A stretch of DNA of 64,000 nt from Actinokineospora xionganensis (lineage in GTDB: Bacteria; Actinomycetota; Actinomycetes; Mycobacteriales; Pseudonocardiaceae), in contig NZ_JABVED010000001.1 in the NCBI RefSeq assembly GCF_014323725.1, forward strand, positions 540,505 to 604,504, written 5' to 3'. The translations under genes were made by a program, and so were the position numbers. Of the stretch, positions 50,671 through 59,887 are shown piece by piece; the first letter of the stretch is position 1, and every line of letters begins with the position of its first letter. Under the pieces are notes generated by a model. That model worked only from the letters and a program-made list of their open reading frames with translations, searched no databases and had not been told where the DNA came from.

Positions 50671-51282
50671 TCAGGCCGTCGCATACCGCGGGCGCCCGAC
50701 GGGCCGACAGATCTGGATCGTCACGCCCTTCGAGTCGACTCGCGACTCGACCAGGTCGAGGGCGAGATCCGGGCCGGTCTCCGGGAACAGTCTCGCGCCC
50801 TGGCCGAGGATCACCGGGACCACGATCAGGGTCATCTCGTCGACCAGCTCATTCGCCAGCAGCCAGCGGGTCAGGGCGCCGCTGCCATGCACCTGCAGCT
50901 CGCCCCCGGGCTTGGCCTTCAGCTCACGGATGGCCCCCGCGAGGTCACCGCGGAGAACGGTCGTGTCCCGCCAACGCGGCGCGGTGAGCGTGGTCGAGGC
51001 GACGTACTTGGGGGCCTCGTTCAAGGCCACGCCGATGGGATGCGCCTGCAAGTGGCCGCTTGATCCCCAGGAACCGGCGAACAACTCGTAGGTGCGCCTG
51101 CCGAACAGGAACGCCTCGGCGCGCTGGTAGGTCCGCGTGATGAACGTCCTGGTCTCGTCGTCACCCGCACCTCGGGCCCACCCGCCGCGGTCGAATCCGG
51201 TCCCGCGGTCCTCGTCTGACGTGCCGCCGTTTCCTTGCATCACTCCGTCGATGGTGACCTGAGTCATGGTCGTCAGCTTCAT
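50671..51282 (-). CDS. Dihydrofolate reductase family (RibD-C-like) protein
   Basis: 203 residues. The fold is shown by TQVTIDGVMQGNGG, RTYELFAGSWGSS, LQVHGSGALTRWLLANELVDEMTLIVVPVILGQGARLF. These enzymes reduce pterins, flavins or related rings with NADPH, and often belong to ECF42-YCII operons as here (35 nt upstream). ATG 51282 is preferred; an extra upstream region adds only Arg/Gly-rich residues. Confidence 0.8.
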   Translation of the reverse strand: MKLTTMTQVTIDGVMQGNGGTSDEDRGTGFDRGGWARGAGDDETRTFITRTYQRAEAFLFGRRTYELFAGSWGSSGHLQAHPIGVALNEAPKYVASTTLTAPRWRDTTVLRGDLAGAIRELKAKPGGELQVHGSGALTRWLLANELVDEMTLIVVPVILGQGARLFPETGPDLALDLVESRVDSKGVTIQICRPVGRPRYATA

Positions 51283-51451
51283 GATCGCGATTCCCGTTCC
51301 TTGGCGCCGCCCCTCGCGGGCGGCCTCACCCCTGCTACGAAGACCGCCACCCGGATCCGACACCCGCTGCCGGACTTCTTTGAAGATTTTCCGGCATGCT
51401 CGCGCTACGTGGGCTGGTTTTCGCCGACGACCCGGGCACTAGCCTTCTCGC

Positions 51452-51790
51452 ATGAGCGACGTCTTGCCGCCGTGCCCGGCCTGTGGCAGCGAGTACACCT
51501 ACGAGCTGGACCCGCTGCTGGTGTGCCCGGAGTGCGCCCACGAGTGGACGCCCGCCGTCCCCGAGGCGGCCAAGGTGGTCAAGGACGCGGTCGGCAACCG
51601 GTTGGCCGACGGAGACACCGTGACCGTGGTGAAGGACCTCAAGGTCAAGGGGTTCGCGACGGCGATCAAGGTCGGGACGAAGGTGCGCAACATCCGGCTG
51701 GTCGACGGCGTGGGTGGTCACGACATCGACTGCAAGGTCGACGGTTTCGGGCCGATGCAGCTCAAGTCGAGCGTGGTCAAGAAGGTCTGA
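51452..51790 (+). CDS. yjdM: YjdM/PhnA family zinc-ribbon protein
   Basis: 112 residues. N-terminal zinc ribbon [11 protein letters not shown]...CPEC and the conserved C-terminal [25 protein letters not shown]...[21 protein letters not shown] region, typical of YjdM. Function uncertain. TAGCCT ends 6 nt before the ATG (near-leaderless). The 3' end has a partial copy at 54.1 kb and overlaps a relic of a DHFR-family gene on the other strand. Confidence 0.85.
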   Translation: MSDVLPPCPACGSEYTYELDPLLVCPECAHEWTPAVPEAAKVVKDAVGNRLADGDTVTVVKDLKVKGFATAIKVGTKVRNIRLVDGVGGHDIDCKVDGFGPMQLKSSVVKKV

Positions 51791-51818
51791 CCGTCCTCAC
51801 CATGCGGATGTGAGCGAC
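51777..51818 (-). pseudogene. Relic of DHFR-family gene C-terminus
   Basis: Read on the minus strand, these 42 nt give [13 protein letters not shown] and a stop, matching the C-terminus IAHMRLVKTIRPS of the intact DHFR-family gene at 54134. Upstream the frame runs into the stop of the sialidase-like gene. It is therefore a left-over tail at the insertion junction, overlapping the yjdM end. Confidence 0.65.
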
Positions 51819-51824
51819 CGGCGG

Positions 51825-53675
51825 TCAGTCGTCGTCGGTGAACGAACCTCCGTAGATGCTCGAACCGCCGAAGCCGGGCGGGCACTGGTTGTTCGGACCG
51901 GGTCGCAGCGCGGTCGAGTGGGCCGCGGGCAACTCGCCCGCCGACGCGCGGTCCCGCGGCCGGTCGGCCACGATCGGCGCCGCACCGCCGTTCAGCACGT
52001 CCTCGACGAACGCCTGCCGGTAGGCGTTGATCGCCGGGCAGACCGCACCGTCGCGCATGTCGTTCCACACCGCCGTGGCCGCGTCATCGGTGGCCACCAC
52101 GTAGTTGTAGTCGCCGAGGAACTCCGAGGTCAGGCCGTTGGCGCTCGCGGCACGCCCGTCGCCGTCCGGGCCGCGAAGCACTGTCGTCCATGGGCCGAGG
52201 ACGCCGCCGGCGATCTGCGCGTGCCGCACCACCCCGAGCACCCGCCGCGGCGACGAGGTCTCCGTGCGCCATGGGTCCAGCCAGGCGTTGTAGACCAGCC
52301 AGGCGTCCGTGCCGTCCGGGGAGATGGCGATGGCCGGGAAGTTGGCCCGGTCGGCGCCGTCGTTGGCGTCGATGACGCCGGAGAAGGTGTCGCCGCCGTC
52401 GGCCGAGGAGATGACGTAGGCCCGCTCCGCGTTCGTGCCTGCCCGGTCGTCGGACCAGGTGACCAGGATCTGATCCGTCGCGTCGGCTCCGGACGGGGCG
52501 CCGTTGGCGATGTCGATGCTTGGGAAGGTGTTGGTGCGCGCACCGGCGACGCCGTCGATGGTGACCCGTCCCTGCGCCGGGTCGAACTGGCCGATGCCCT
52601 CGACCGCGACGATGGGCCGGGCCCGCTCGAACGTGGCGCCGCCGTTGAACGACCGCGCCAGGAAGAAGACGTCCTGCCGGGTCGGGATGTCTGTCCCTTC
52701 CCAGATCACGTAGACAACGCCCGCGCTGTCGGTGCGGATCGCGCAGCCCTGCCGCCCGCCGGTCTGGCTGGTGTTCGTCGCCTCGCTCAGCTGCCGGACG
52801 GTCCAGGTGTCGCCGCCGTCGGTCGACCGCGAGAACAGCACCGGCTCGGACCCCGCGGCGCCGCGGAAGCCGACGTTGCAGACGTAGACGTTGCCGAAGT
52901 GCGGGCTGGTCTCGGCGTTGTCGGCCCACAGTTGTTCCTTGTCGCTGAACAGCGCCGTGTTCTGCCGGGTGACCACGACCGGGTCGGACCAGGCGGCGTT
53001 GTTCCCGCTGATCGCCCCGAAGAGGTTGAGCGTGTGCGACACCGCGATCGCGCCCGCACCCTTGAACCCGGCGTTGCCGGGGAACGGGGTGGCGATGTTC
53101 GCGTAGTACAGCCGCTGACCGTTCGCCCAGGAGAAGTCGCCGTTCGCGTCCGGTTCCGGGCCGAAGACGAGCTCCGGGTCGCCGTTGGAGACCATGCCGT
53201 TCTCGGTGTAGTTCGGCAGCGTGCCGATCGGCCCCGCCGGGTCGGGCACGCAGCCGGTGTCACCGGCGGGCGGCTGACCGACCGCGACATCAGGCTGGCC
53301 CAGGCAGCTCGGCGTCACGCGTGCGGAGTAGCCGGTGTAGTTCGGCTGCGTCCATGAGAGGCCGCCGTTGGTCGAGAACTGGACCCCCGAGACACCGACA
53401 CCCGGTGTGAAGGGGCAGGTGCGGTCGTCACCGGCGTTGCAGGCTTCCATGTCGACGTTGTCGTTGGCGCCTGCCGCCAGGATCAGCGGGTTGACCGGGT
53501 TGACCGCGACCCCCGGCTCGTTCTGCTTGTTCTGCGAGAACAGGTTGTCGTTGCTGCCGACAGTCACCTCCGTAGAGCCGCCCGGCGTGATGGGAGCGGC
53601 CGCTGCGACGGTCGGCGTCAGCACACTGGCAGGGAGGATGAGGACTGCGGCGAGGACTGCCGAAAAGGATCGCAT
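51825..53675 (-). CDS. Secreted sialidase-like (BNR/Asp-box) protein
   Basis: 616 residues with a Sec signal peptide of about 27 residues ([11 protein letters not shown]...VAAAA). Four or more Asp-box motifs such as [27 protein letters not shown] and SADGGDTFS mark a sialidase-type propeller. The key arginine triad cannot be placed, so activity on sialic acid is not assured. C-terminus GGSFTDDD. Flanking direct repeats suggest insertion between a yjdM and a DHFR-family gene. Promoter region not clear. Confidence 0.8.
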   Translation of the reverse strand: MRSFSAVLAAVLILPASVLTPTVAAAAPITPGGSTEVTVGSNDNLFSQNKQNEPGVAVNPVNPLILAAGANDNVDMEACNAGDDRTCPFTPGVGVSGVQFSTNGGLSWTQPNYTGYSARVTPSCLGQPDVAVGQPPAGDTGCVPDPAGPIGTLPNYTENGMVSNGDPELVFGPEPDANGDFSWANGQRLYYANIATPFPGNAGFKGAGAIAVSHTLNLFGAISGNNAAWSDPVVVTRQNTALFSDKEQLWADNAETSPHFGNVYVCNVGFRGAAGSEPVLFSRSTDGGDTWTVRQLSEATNTSQTGGRQGCAIRTDSAGVVYVIWEGTDIPTRQDVFFLARSFNGGATFERARPIVAVEGIGQFDPAQGRVTIDGVAGARTNTFPSIDIANGAPSGADATDQILVTWSDDRAGTNAERAYVISSADGGDTFSGVIDANDGADRANFPAIAISPDGTDAWLVYNAWLDPWRTETSSPRRVLGVVRHAQIAGGVLGPWTTVLRGPDGDGRAASANGLTSEFLGDYNYVVATDDAATAVWNDMRDGAVCPAINAYRQAFVEDVLNGGAAPIVADRPRDRASAGELPAAHSTALRPGPNNQCPPGFGGSSIYGGSFTDDD

Positions 53676-54133
53676 ACCGGGCTCCTGGAGTTGTCCCTAG
53701 TGCGAGGATCTGCCCTTTCAGGCCACTCTCGTCCTCGGCCGAAATCGCGACAAGAGCCGATCGACCCTGCTGCGCGACGGTCAGCCGCCCACGCCGCCCG
53801 CACAGGTGGGACGACCGTGGGCGGACGCCCGCCCGCGGTCGTCAGAGAAGCGGCATCGGGCAGCAAGCGCCGACCGGAGCATCCCGTTGTTCAACCGTCG
53901 TGGGCGGATTTCGGCTGCATCGCCGTCGACCAACATCGGCCGACCCAGCAATGACACCGCGTTGGAAGCCCTCGGCCGCGCGGCGACGCACTGTGCCGAG
54001 CGCGCCTCACGGACCCGAGCGCCCCATGGCGCACGGAACGTGCTCTACTCGCCGAAGTCTGATCACACACCAATCTCAGCGGCCAACCACGTTCAATTGA
54101 TCTCCGAGGCTGGTGCGGCTCAAGTCGAGTGTG
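53676..54133. other. Intergenic region upstream of the sialidase gene
   Basis: About 440 bp. No recognisable coding sequence, transposase remnant or terminator; open frames across it have no family match. The right end (54119-54133) is the start of the repeated yjdM tail. It probably holds the sialidase promoter. Confidence 0.4.
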
Positions 54134-54147
54134 TCAGGAAGGTCTGA
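54116..54147 (+). pseudogene. Relic of yjdM 3' end
   Basis: CGGCTCAAGTCGAGTGTGTC and AGGAAGGTCTGA repeat the last codons of yjdM (LKSSVVKKV) with one base deleted, so the frame is broken. Together with the relic at 51777 it shows that the intact yjdM tail and intact DHFR tail were once joined and are now separated by the sialidase gene. Confidence 0.6.
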
Positions 54148-54748
54148 TCGTCTTCACCAGACGCATGTGGGCGATCGAGTCGACGGTGATGGACTCGGCG
54201 CACTCGAAGTCGGTGACGCCGTCGTCGAAGAGCCGCTCTCCCGCGCCCAGCAGCACCGGCACCACGGCCAGGTGCATCTCGTCGACCAGGCCTGCGCGCA
54301 GGTACTGGCGGATCGTCGCCGCTCCCCCGGCCAGTCGCACGTCCTGACCGCCCGCGGCGTCGCGGGCCAGAGCCAGCGCCGTGTCGATGCCCTGGTCGAC
54401 GAAGTGGAACGTGGTGCCGCCGTCCATGGTGATGGACGGCCGCGGGTGGTGGGTGAGCACGAACACCGGGTGGTGGAACGGCGGGTTCGGCCCCCACCAG
54501 CCGGTCCAGGAGTCCTCGTCCCGGGTTCGGCGGGTCGGGCTGAACATGTTGCGCCCCATGATGGTCGCGCCGATCCCCGCGATGCCCAGGTCGACGAACT
54601 TGTCCACCGCGGGGTCGCGGTCCTCGGCGAACATCCACTCGTGCAGTTCCTCGCCGCGCACGCCGAGCGGATCCTTGGCGCTCTGGTCGGGTCCGGCCGC
54701 GTAGCCGTCGAGCGAGAGCGCGAAGTTGTGCACACGCAATTTCGTCAC
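54134..54748 (-). CDS. Dihydrofolate reductase family protein
   Basis: 204 residues. RibD-C fold: VHNFALSLDGYAAGPDQ, GATIMGRNMFSP, DVRLAGGAATIRQYLRAGLVDEMHLAVVPVLLGAGERLF. Different subfamily from the protein at 50.7 kb. Its last codons overlap the yjdM relic. Start ATG 54748. NADPH-dependent reduction of a pteridine or flavin-like compound is the family theme; substrate unknown. Confidence 0.85.
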   Translation of the reverse strand: MTKLRVHNFALSLDGYAAGPDQSAKDPLGVRGEELHEWMFAEDRDPAVDKFVDLGIAGIGATIMGRNMFSPTRRTRDEDSWTGWWGPNPPFHHPVFVLTHHPRPSITMDGGTTFHFVDQGIDTALALARDAAGGQDVRLAGGAATIRQYLRAGLVDEMHLAVVPVLLGAGERLFDDGVTDFECAESITVDSIAHMRLVKTIRPS

Positions 54749-54846
54749 GGTGACGATCTCCTAGTTTTCGACCCCAGTTTCCGGCCGGTTTCAGGCCGAC
54801 TTTCTCGCGATCTTGCCACCTTGCCACGCTTCCAGATGGGTTACCA

Positions 54847-54939
54847 ACGAAAGATCTGTTTCGTAGGTAAGGCAGGTTTCGGTTAGTTAACTTCAACGTT
54901 GGTTAGCGGTTATCTATCTGATCCACTAGGGTTGCGGAC
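54847..54939. promoter_or_regulatory. Promoter region of KfrA-like gene with operator repeat
   Basis: Comparatively AT-rich. A perfect ACGAAA-GATCTG-TTTCGT inverted repeat lies at 54847-54864; GGTTAG is repeated near 54891 and 54901. TAGGGT (54927-54932) ends 7 nt before the ATG, so the message is probably leaderless. The palindrome could be the autoregulatory operator. Confidence 0.5.
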
Positions 54940-55956
54940 ATGCAGCCAGGGTCGGATGGAAACGCTTTGTGTGGGTTCAGTCGGTGCCGCAACCCGCTCC
55001 CCCCGCCGGGGCCGCGCGGCGGACGCCCGTACGAGTTCTGCCCGGACCGGGTGTGGTCCGGGAACGCCACCTGCAAGCAGCTGGCGGCCGCCGAAAACTC
55101 GCTGCGAGCCGCGCTGGGCGTGGATCCCGGGACGCTGGCACTGGGCGGGTTCGCCACGGACGTCCGTGAGCACGTCGAGCGGGTCCTCGCTCCGGCCGAC
55201 GCGCTCAAAGGGGTGTTGGAGCAGGTCGTGGCGCGGTTGGACACGCAGGTGACAGCGGCGCTCGCGGCCGTGGAGGCCTCGGACAAGGCAGCCGCCGAGG
55301 ACCGGGGGCTGCGTGAGAACGCCGAGCGGCAGGCCGCGGAGTCCGAACAGGCCGCCGCGGAGGCACGGGCGCTCGCCGAGGAACACCAGGCCGCCCGGCT
55401 GGCCGCCGAACACGCCCGCGACGAAGCGACAGCCAAGACTCGGGGCGCTGAACTCAAGCAAGCCCGGGCCGAGTCCCGCCGCGACGCCGAACACGAACGC
55501 GCCGAACAGGCCGAACACCGTGCGCGCGAAGCGGCCCAGCGTGAGCACGCGGCGCTGCGGGCCGCGGCCAACGCCGGTCAGGAACTGGCGTCGGCTCGCG
55601 CGGAGCTGGCGGGCCTGCAACAGCGGCTGGTCGACGACCGGGCCGCCGCCACCCAAGCCCTGGCCCGCGCCGAGTCGGCGCTGGCGTCCGCCCGCGCCGA
55701 CACCGCCGCTGTTCGAGCCGAGCTCTCACGCGCGCAGGAACGGCACCACACGGACCTGGACCGGCTCACCGCGCGCGCGGAGACCCGGTTGTCGACCCTC
55801 ACCCGCGAACACCAGAACACCGTCGCCGAGTTGCACCAGAGACTGGGTGCCGCCCTGCATCGCGCCACGCTCGCCGAAACCGACGCCACCGCGCTCCGCG
55901 AAGCCGCGGCTGCCCAAGCCACCGAGCACCCGGACGGAAGTGACCAGTCGAGCTGA
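54940..55956 (+). CDS. KfrA-like coiled-coil protein with N-terminal Cys motif
   Basis: 338 residues. N-terminal segment has CGFSRC...EFCPDRVWSGNATC, a zinc-binding-type Cys cluster found in actinobacterial plasmid- or ICE-linked proteins. Residues about 110-320 are an Ala/Glu/Arg-rich coiled coil (EHARDEATAKTRGAEL-type heptads), as in KfrA DNA-binding proteins of plasmids. It may be a nucleoid or partition-linked protein. Predicted leaderless ATG 54940. No ParA/ParB neighbour is present. Confidence 0.6.
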   Translation: MQPGSDGNALCGFSRCRNPLPPPGPRGGRPYEFCPDRVWSGNATCKQLAAAENSLRAALGVDPGTLALGGFATDVREHVERVLAPADALKGVLEQVVARLDTQVTAALAAVEASDKAAAEDRGLRENAERQAAESEQAAAEARALAEEHQAARLAAEHARDEATAKTRGAELKQARAESRRDAEHERAEQAEHRAREAAQREHAALRAAANAGQELASARAELAGLQQRLVDDRAAATQALARAESALASARADTAAVRAELSRAQERHHTDLDRLTARAETRLSTLTREHQNTVAELHQRLGAALHRATLAETDATALREAAAAQATEHPDGSDQSS

Positions 55957-56050
55957 CGGCTACTCAGCCGCCGCAAGTCGTGCACCTGTTCCGGCGGCGA
56001 GATCCGTCGCGGAGGTGAAGGCCGTGGCATCGAGGCAGTGCGGAACCCGC

Positions 56051-57145
56051 TCACCGGTTCCGGACGGAATCGATCTCCGCGGCGAGCATCTCCCGCTCGG
56101 AGTCGGGGAGCGTGTCCATGAGGTCGCCCAGGCGCTTGGTGAGCACCGCGCTGTCCTGCTCGACACCCGGCACCGCGGCCCACAGGGCGCGCACACGCGC
56201 GCCCCGGCGGCACTTCGCGTCGTAGGACTCCATGCCCAGGTGCAGCCTGCGCAGTCCCTCGGTGTAGCAGTAGTCCAGCGGCGCGTGGATCATGACCTGG
56301 GCGTATTCGTTCGCGTCGCGCAGCCGGTGGTAGTCCATCCCGACGATGCGGATCGCCAGTTCGGAACCCCACCGGTAGCCCACCGAGAACGCCACCATGT
56401 CCTCGCCGTCGTACGCGGCGAACACCACGGCTTGGTCGTCGAGGTGGTCGGCTTGGCGCCGCAGGAACGCGCTCAGGTAGGCGAGGTAGTCGGCGTCGAC
56501 GTCGTTGCCGTATTTGCCCTGCACCTGCCCCAACAGTGGGGCGGCGGCCTCCCAGACCTCACTGAGCCGGGTTCGGCGCAGCCGCAGGCCGCTTTCGGCG
56601 AACCGGCGTCGCTCGCGTCGGGCGTTGGTGCGGCGCTGGCGCGCGGGGAGGGCGGCGATGTGGTCGTCGACATCGTCGCCCACCAGGTCGACCGTGCAGT
56701 CCCCGCCGAGCAGGTGCAGGTGGCGTGGTTCGACGAGGCCCGCGTCGACCAGCCGCACCACTTCGTCGCTGGGCAGATAGGGCCACCACCAGTGCCCGCC
56801 CGCGTCGGGGGTCGCCCCCAGCGCGGCGTCGATCAGCGCAGGCAGGTCGGCGACGTCGCCGAGCACCCCGGACAGATACCCTCTGCGCCCGCCGAGCAGC
56901 AGCCTTGGCTCGGTGCCGATCGTGTCCTGGGTGCGGTAGTCCGGGTGGGCCTCGTCGTGGTTCCAGTGGGTCACGAGGACCGTGTCGTTGTGGCGGAGGT
57001 AGCCAGGTCTGCCCTTTGCGTCGGAGTCGACGAAGCGCAGCCATGCCGTGCAGCCGTAGAAGGTCCGATCGGCCACGGTCTCGTCCCAGCCCGGCACCCC
57101 GGACGGGTCGGTCTGCCGCGTCGATGCCAGGTTCGCCGTGTCCAC
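56051..57145 (-). CDS. GNAT-fold (DUF482/peptidogalycan-like) protein
   Basis: 364 residues. C-terminal half is a GNAT/FemX-like domain: DLDDQAVVFAAYDGEDMVAFSVGYRWGSEL pattern, and EYAQVMIHAPLDYCYTEGLRRLHLGMESYDAKCRRGAR. GTG 57145 follows AGGAG by 4 nt. It is the last gene after the ATP-grasp operon on the same strand (72 nt gap) and may transfer an acyl or aminoacyl group in that pathway, as FemX-type proteins do. This role is inference. Confidence 0.65.
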   Translation of the reverse strand: MDTANLASTRQTDPSGVPGWDETVADRTFYGCTAWLRFVDSDAKGRPGYLRHNDTVLVTHWNHDEAHPDYRTQDTIGTEPRLLLGGRRGYLSGVLGDVADLPALIDAALGATPDAGGHWWWPYLPSDEVVRLVDAGLVEPRHLHLLGGDCTVDLVGDDVDDHIAALPARQRRTNARRERRRFAESGLRLRRTRLSEVWEAAAPLLGQVQGKYGNDVDADYLAYLSAFLRRQADHLDDQAVVFAAYDGEDMVAFSVGYRWGSELAIRIVGMDYHRLRDANEYAQVMIHAPLDYCYTEGLRRLHLGMESYDAKCRRGARVRALWAAVPGVEQDSAVLTKRLGDLMDTLPDSEREMLAAEIDSVRNR

Positions 57146-57217
57146 CGTTCTCCTCGCGCGCGGGCGGTCTCGCCGCAACGTATCAAGCCGAGACCACGGT
57201 GGTCTCGGCATCGGGGT

Positions 57218-58456
57218 TCATTCGCCGTAACAGCGTTGCTGTTCCCACTCGCGTAGCAGGCGGTAGTCGCGTTCGACTTCCCGCGGATCGTCCGAAGCCA
57301 GGTAGACGAACCCGGGCGAGCTGATCAGGTCCACCGTCATCGGCAACTCCGCGCCCGCCTTCGGGTTCCCCGCGACCGCGACGGCGGTGGGCAGTTCGGA
57401 TATCCGGGAGAGCCAGTCGCCGGATTGCGCCGAAACCGCGACGGGGTTGACCAGGGCGACATTTCGAACGGTCCGGGCCCAGCGCGGGGAACGGTCGTCG
57501 AACGCCTCAAGCGAATCCGGGTTGACCAGCGCCGCGGCGAAAAGCCCGGCCTGGGACACACCGGAGAACTTCTCCACCACGTCGGGCAGGGTCGCCCCGC
57601 CCAACCGGGCGCCGGTCTCGATGAGCACCGGACCTCGCTCGGTGACCATGATCTCGGTGTGCGCGGCGGACGAGCGCACGCCGAGGGCGTCGAGCACGGC
57701 GCCCACGAACGCGCGGATCGACACCACCTCGGCGCGGCCGGGGTCGACCGGGACTTCGTAATCGTAGATCGGCGCGCCGTTCGGGCCGTGGCGCTTGGTG
57801 TACCGCCAGATCTCGGCGACGCGGTGTACCCCCGCCTGCGACACCGTGTTGACGTAGTACTCCGTGCCGACGACCCGTTCCTGGACCAGGACGAGCCGGT
57901 TCGGTGAGCCGTAGAGGTTGGTGCTCGCCAAGATCGTGGCGCACGCGGCGCGCACCTCGTCGACGTCGTGGCAGAAATGCACGTTGTCGGTGCCCGCGCT
58001 GTCGAGTGGTTTGACCACCGCGGCGCCGCCGATCGCCGAGGTGTACCACCGCGCCGCGGCGTCGGCCGAGTCGAAAGTGCCGCCCAGGGGGACGGCCAGC
58101 CCGGCCGCGCGCGCCACGTCGGCCATCACCGCTTTGTCGCGCCGGGCGGCGAGGGTGGAGATGTCGTTGCCCGGCGTGCCCAGCAGGTCGTTGAGGGTGT
58201 CGGCCAGGGTCACACCGGATTCCGTGCCCGCCACGACGCGGTCGACGCCCCGCCCGCGCAGCCGGGTGGCCAACTCGGTCGTGTCCGGAACGAATCCGAG
58301 GTCGTCGACGAAGTCTTCGGCGCGGAAGGCGTGCCGGAAGTACTCGCCCATGTTCGCCGAACTGCGGACGTGCACACAGGCGACCCCGCGTTCGGCCAGC
58401 ATCCGGCCCAGCGCGCTGCCTGTTGAGTAGCCATCGACGATGGCGACGGTCGGCAT
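57218..58456 (-). CDS. ATP-grasp amide-bond ligase
   Basis: 412 residues. An N-terminal Rossmann-like part (TVAIVDGYSTGSALGRMLAERG) leads to the ATP-grasp core: AVVKPLDSAGTDNV (ATP-binding Lys), VLVQERVVGTEYYVN, and the Mg-binding VLIETGARLGG. This layout matches carboxylate-amine ligases of the L-amino-acid ligase type (BL00235/BacD group). The ATG shares a base with the preceding gene stop (TGATG). It should join a carboxylate to an amine via acyl phosphate; substrates unknown. Confidence 0.8.
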   Translation of the reverse strand: MPTVAIVDGYSTGSALGRMLAERGVACVHVRSSANMGEYFRHAFRAEDFVDDLGFVPDTTELATRLRGRGVDRVVAGTESGVTLADTLNDLLGTPGNDISTLAARRDKAVMADVARAAGLAVPLGGTFDSADAAARWYTSAIGGAAVVKPLDSAGTDNVHFCHDVDEVRAACATILASTNLYGSPNRLVLVQERVVGTEYYVNTVSQAGVHRVAEIWRYTKRHGPNGAPIYDYEVPVDPGRAEVVSIRAFVGAVLDALGVRSSAAHTEIMVTERGPVLIETGARLGGATLPDVVEKFSGVSQAGLFAAALVNPDSLEAFDDRSPRWARTVRNVALVNPVAVSAQSGDWLSRISELPTAVAVAGNPKAGAELPMTVDLISSPGFVYLASDDPREVERDYRLLREWEQQRCYGE

Positions 58457-59865
58457 CACTGGCCCTGCCGGCTCCGGTGTTCGGTGTCCGGGTGGAAACA
58501 GCATCCGACGAGCGCCCCGGTGCCCATGCTCACGACGCCGACTTCGGCGTCGGTCGTGCCACGGACGATGCAGCCCGCGTATCCGTCGCCGCCCACCGCG
58601 CGCGGGTCCGCGACAAACGTGCCCCAGTTCATGTACATGTCCTGGTAGGTGTCGGACCCGACCACCGGGAATGGTTCCGGTTCGGGGCGAACCCGGCGCT
58701 GCAGCACCCACGGCTCGTCCATCGCCGCGGCGACCCGGGTCGCCCACTCGTCGGCGTCGACCTGCCAGCCCGCGGTGATCCCGGCCCCGCCGTGCAGCAT
58801 GATCGGTTTGAGGATCAGGTCGCGCTGGTGCTCGCGCGCGTACGCGCTCATGTCGACCGTGCCGCCGTCTTCGGTCGTGGTCTTCTGGCGGACGTAGCGG
58901 GTCCACGGCAGGAACCGCCGCAGGCATTCGCGCTCCGCGTCGTCGAACAGGTGGGTGTTGCGGTCGTCGGAGAGCATCGCCAGTGCGCCCTTGTTGCCGT
59001 AGAGCTCCGCGTCGATCCGCGAGAACAGCACGACCTCGCCGCGCTCGGCGGCGGCCATGACCGGCTCGACCAGCGCGAGGTCGGCCTGGGTGAGGATCTC
59101 CTCGAGGAGGAAGAACCGGAAGACGGCGTCGACCGCGCGGCCGTGCACGGTGAGCGCGCCGTCGACCTCGGCGAAGTGGCCGACGTGGCACGGGATCGCG
59201 TCGATCCCGAGTTCGTCGAACAGGCCGGCCATCACGCCCAGCCGAGGCGCGTAGGTCTGGTAGCTCTCCGGCCAGTCCGCCAGCGCCACGACCGGTCGCC
59301 TGCCGTCGGCGCGGTCGCCGAGTTCGAACCGCAGGGTGTCCACGATGGCCTGGAAGGTGTCGCTGAACGCGAGGTCGCGCTCCGCGGCGTAGGAGCTCAG
59401 CGCCGGGTGCCGCAGCATCGCCCGGTTGATGTCGGCGTTCTCGAACCCGCCGAGCGCCGAGGTGATGTTGAGTTCCAGCAGCTTGAATCCGTCGGCCGCC
59501 CGGTACAGGTCGGCTCGGGCCAGCGCGGTCGGCGGGCCCGACGGCGCGCGGCGCACCAGGCTCAGCGTGGGCTCGGTGAGGCCCAGCGCGCGGCCGAACG
59601 CGACCCGGTCCCCGCCGAAGAGGCGATCGGGCAACGCGGCGAGAAGGTCGTGCACCAGCAGCATGTCCCGCGCGATCTGGCCGCTCTCGCCGGGCTCGAG
59701 GAACACCGGGCACGGCAGGAAGCGGCCGCGGTAGGCCACGGCGAGCCGCTCCGAGGCCACCGCGGTGGCGGGCAGCTCCCGCAGGTCGGTCCCCAGCCGT
59801 GCCAGGTGCTCCAGGTATCCCACGGTGAGGCCGCGGCCAGCGGGGAGTCCGGTGTGGACGGCCAT
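58456..59865 (-). CDS. Circularly permuted ATP-grasp-like protein
   Basis: 469 residues. C-terminal ATP-grasp elements LILKPIMLHGGAGITAGW and PWVLQRRVRPEPEPFPV, with NITSALGGFENADINRAML in the N-terminal half, fit the circularly permuted glutathionylspermidine-synthase-like group. The partial gene at 63508 repeats its C-terminal layout. ATG 59865 follows GGAGAT. It is 22 nt behind the M20 gene and overlaps the next ATP-grasp gene. Ligase role is inference. Confidence 0.7.
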   Translation of the reverse strand: MAVHTGLPAGRGLTVGYLEHLARLGTDLRELPATAVASERLAVAYRGRFLPCPVFLEPGESGQIARDMLLVHDLLAALPDRLFGGDRVAFGRALGLTEPTLSLVRRAPSGPPTALARADLYRAADGFKLLELNITSALGGFENADINRAMLRHPALSSYAAERDLAFSDTFQAIVDTLRFELGDRADGRRPVVALADWPESYQTYAPRLGVMAGLFDELGIDAIPCHVGHFAEVDGALTVHGRAVDAVFRFFLLEEILTQADLALVEPVMAAAERGEVVLFSRIDAELYGNKGALAMLSDDRNTHLFDDAERECLRRFLPWTRYVRQKTTTEDGGTVDMSAYAREHQRDLILKPIMLHGGAGITAGWQVDADEWATRVAAAMDEPWVLQRRVRPEPEPFPVVGSDTYQDMYMNWGTFVADPRAVGGDGYAGCIVRGTTDAEVGVVSMGTGALVGCCFHPDTEHRSRQGQ

Positions 59866-59887
59866 AGTCGATCTCCAGTCGGGTCGG

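Noticed and set aside
53691-54147. Small open frames upstream of the sialidase gene
   Set aside because: No ribosome sites or family; the end of one is only the frame-broken yjdM relic.
57218-59713. One 831-codon reading frame covering the ATP-grasp gene and its upstream neighbour
   Set aside because: Only the last 412 codons match a family; the front part overlaps the separate circularly permuted ATP-grasp gene in another frame.
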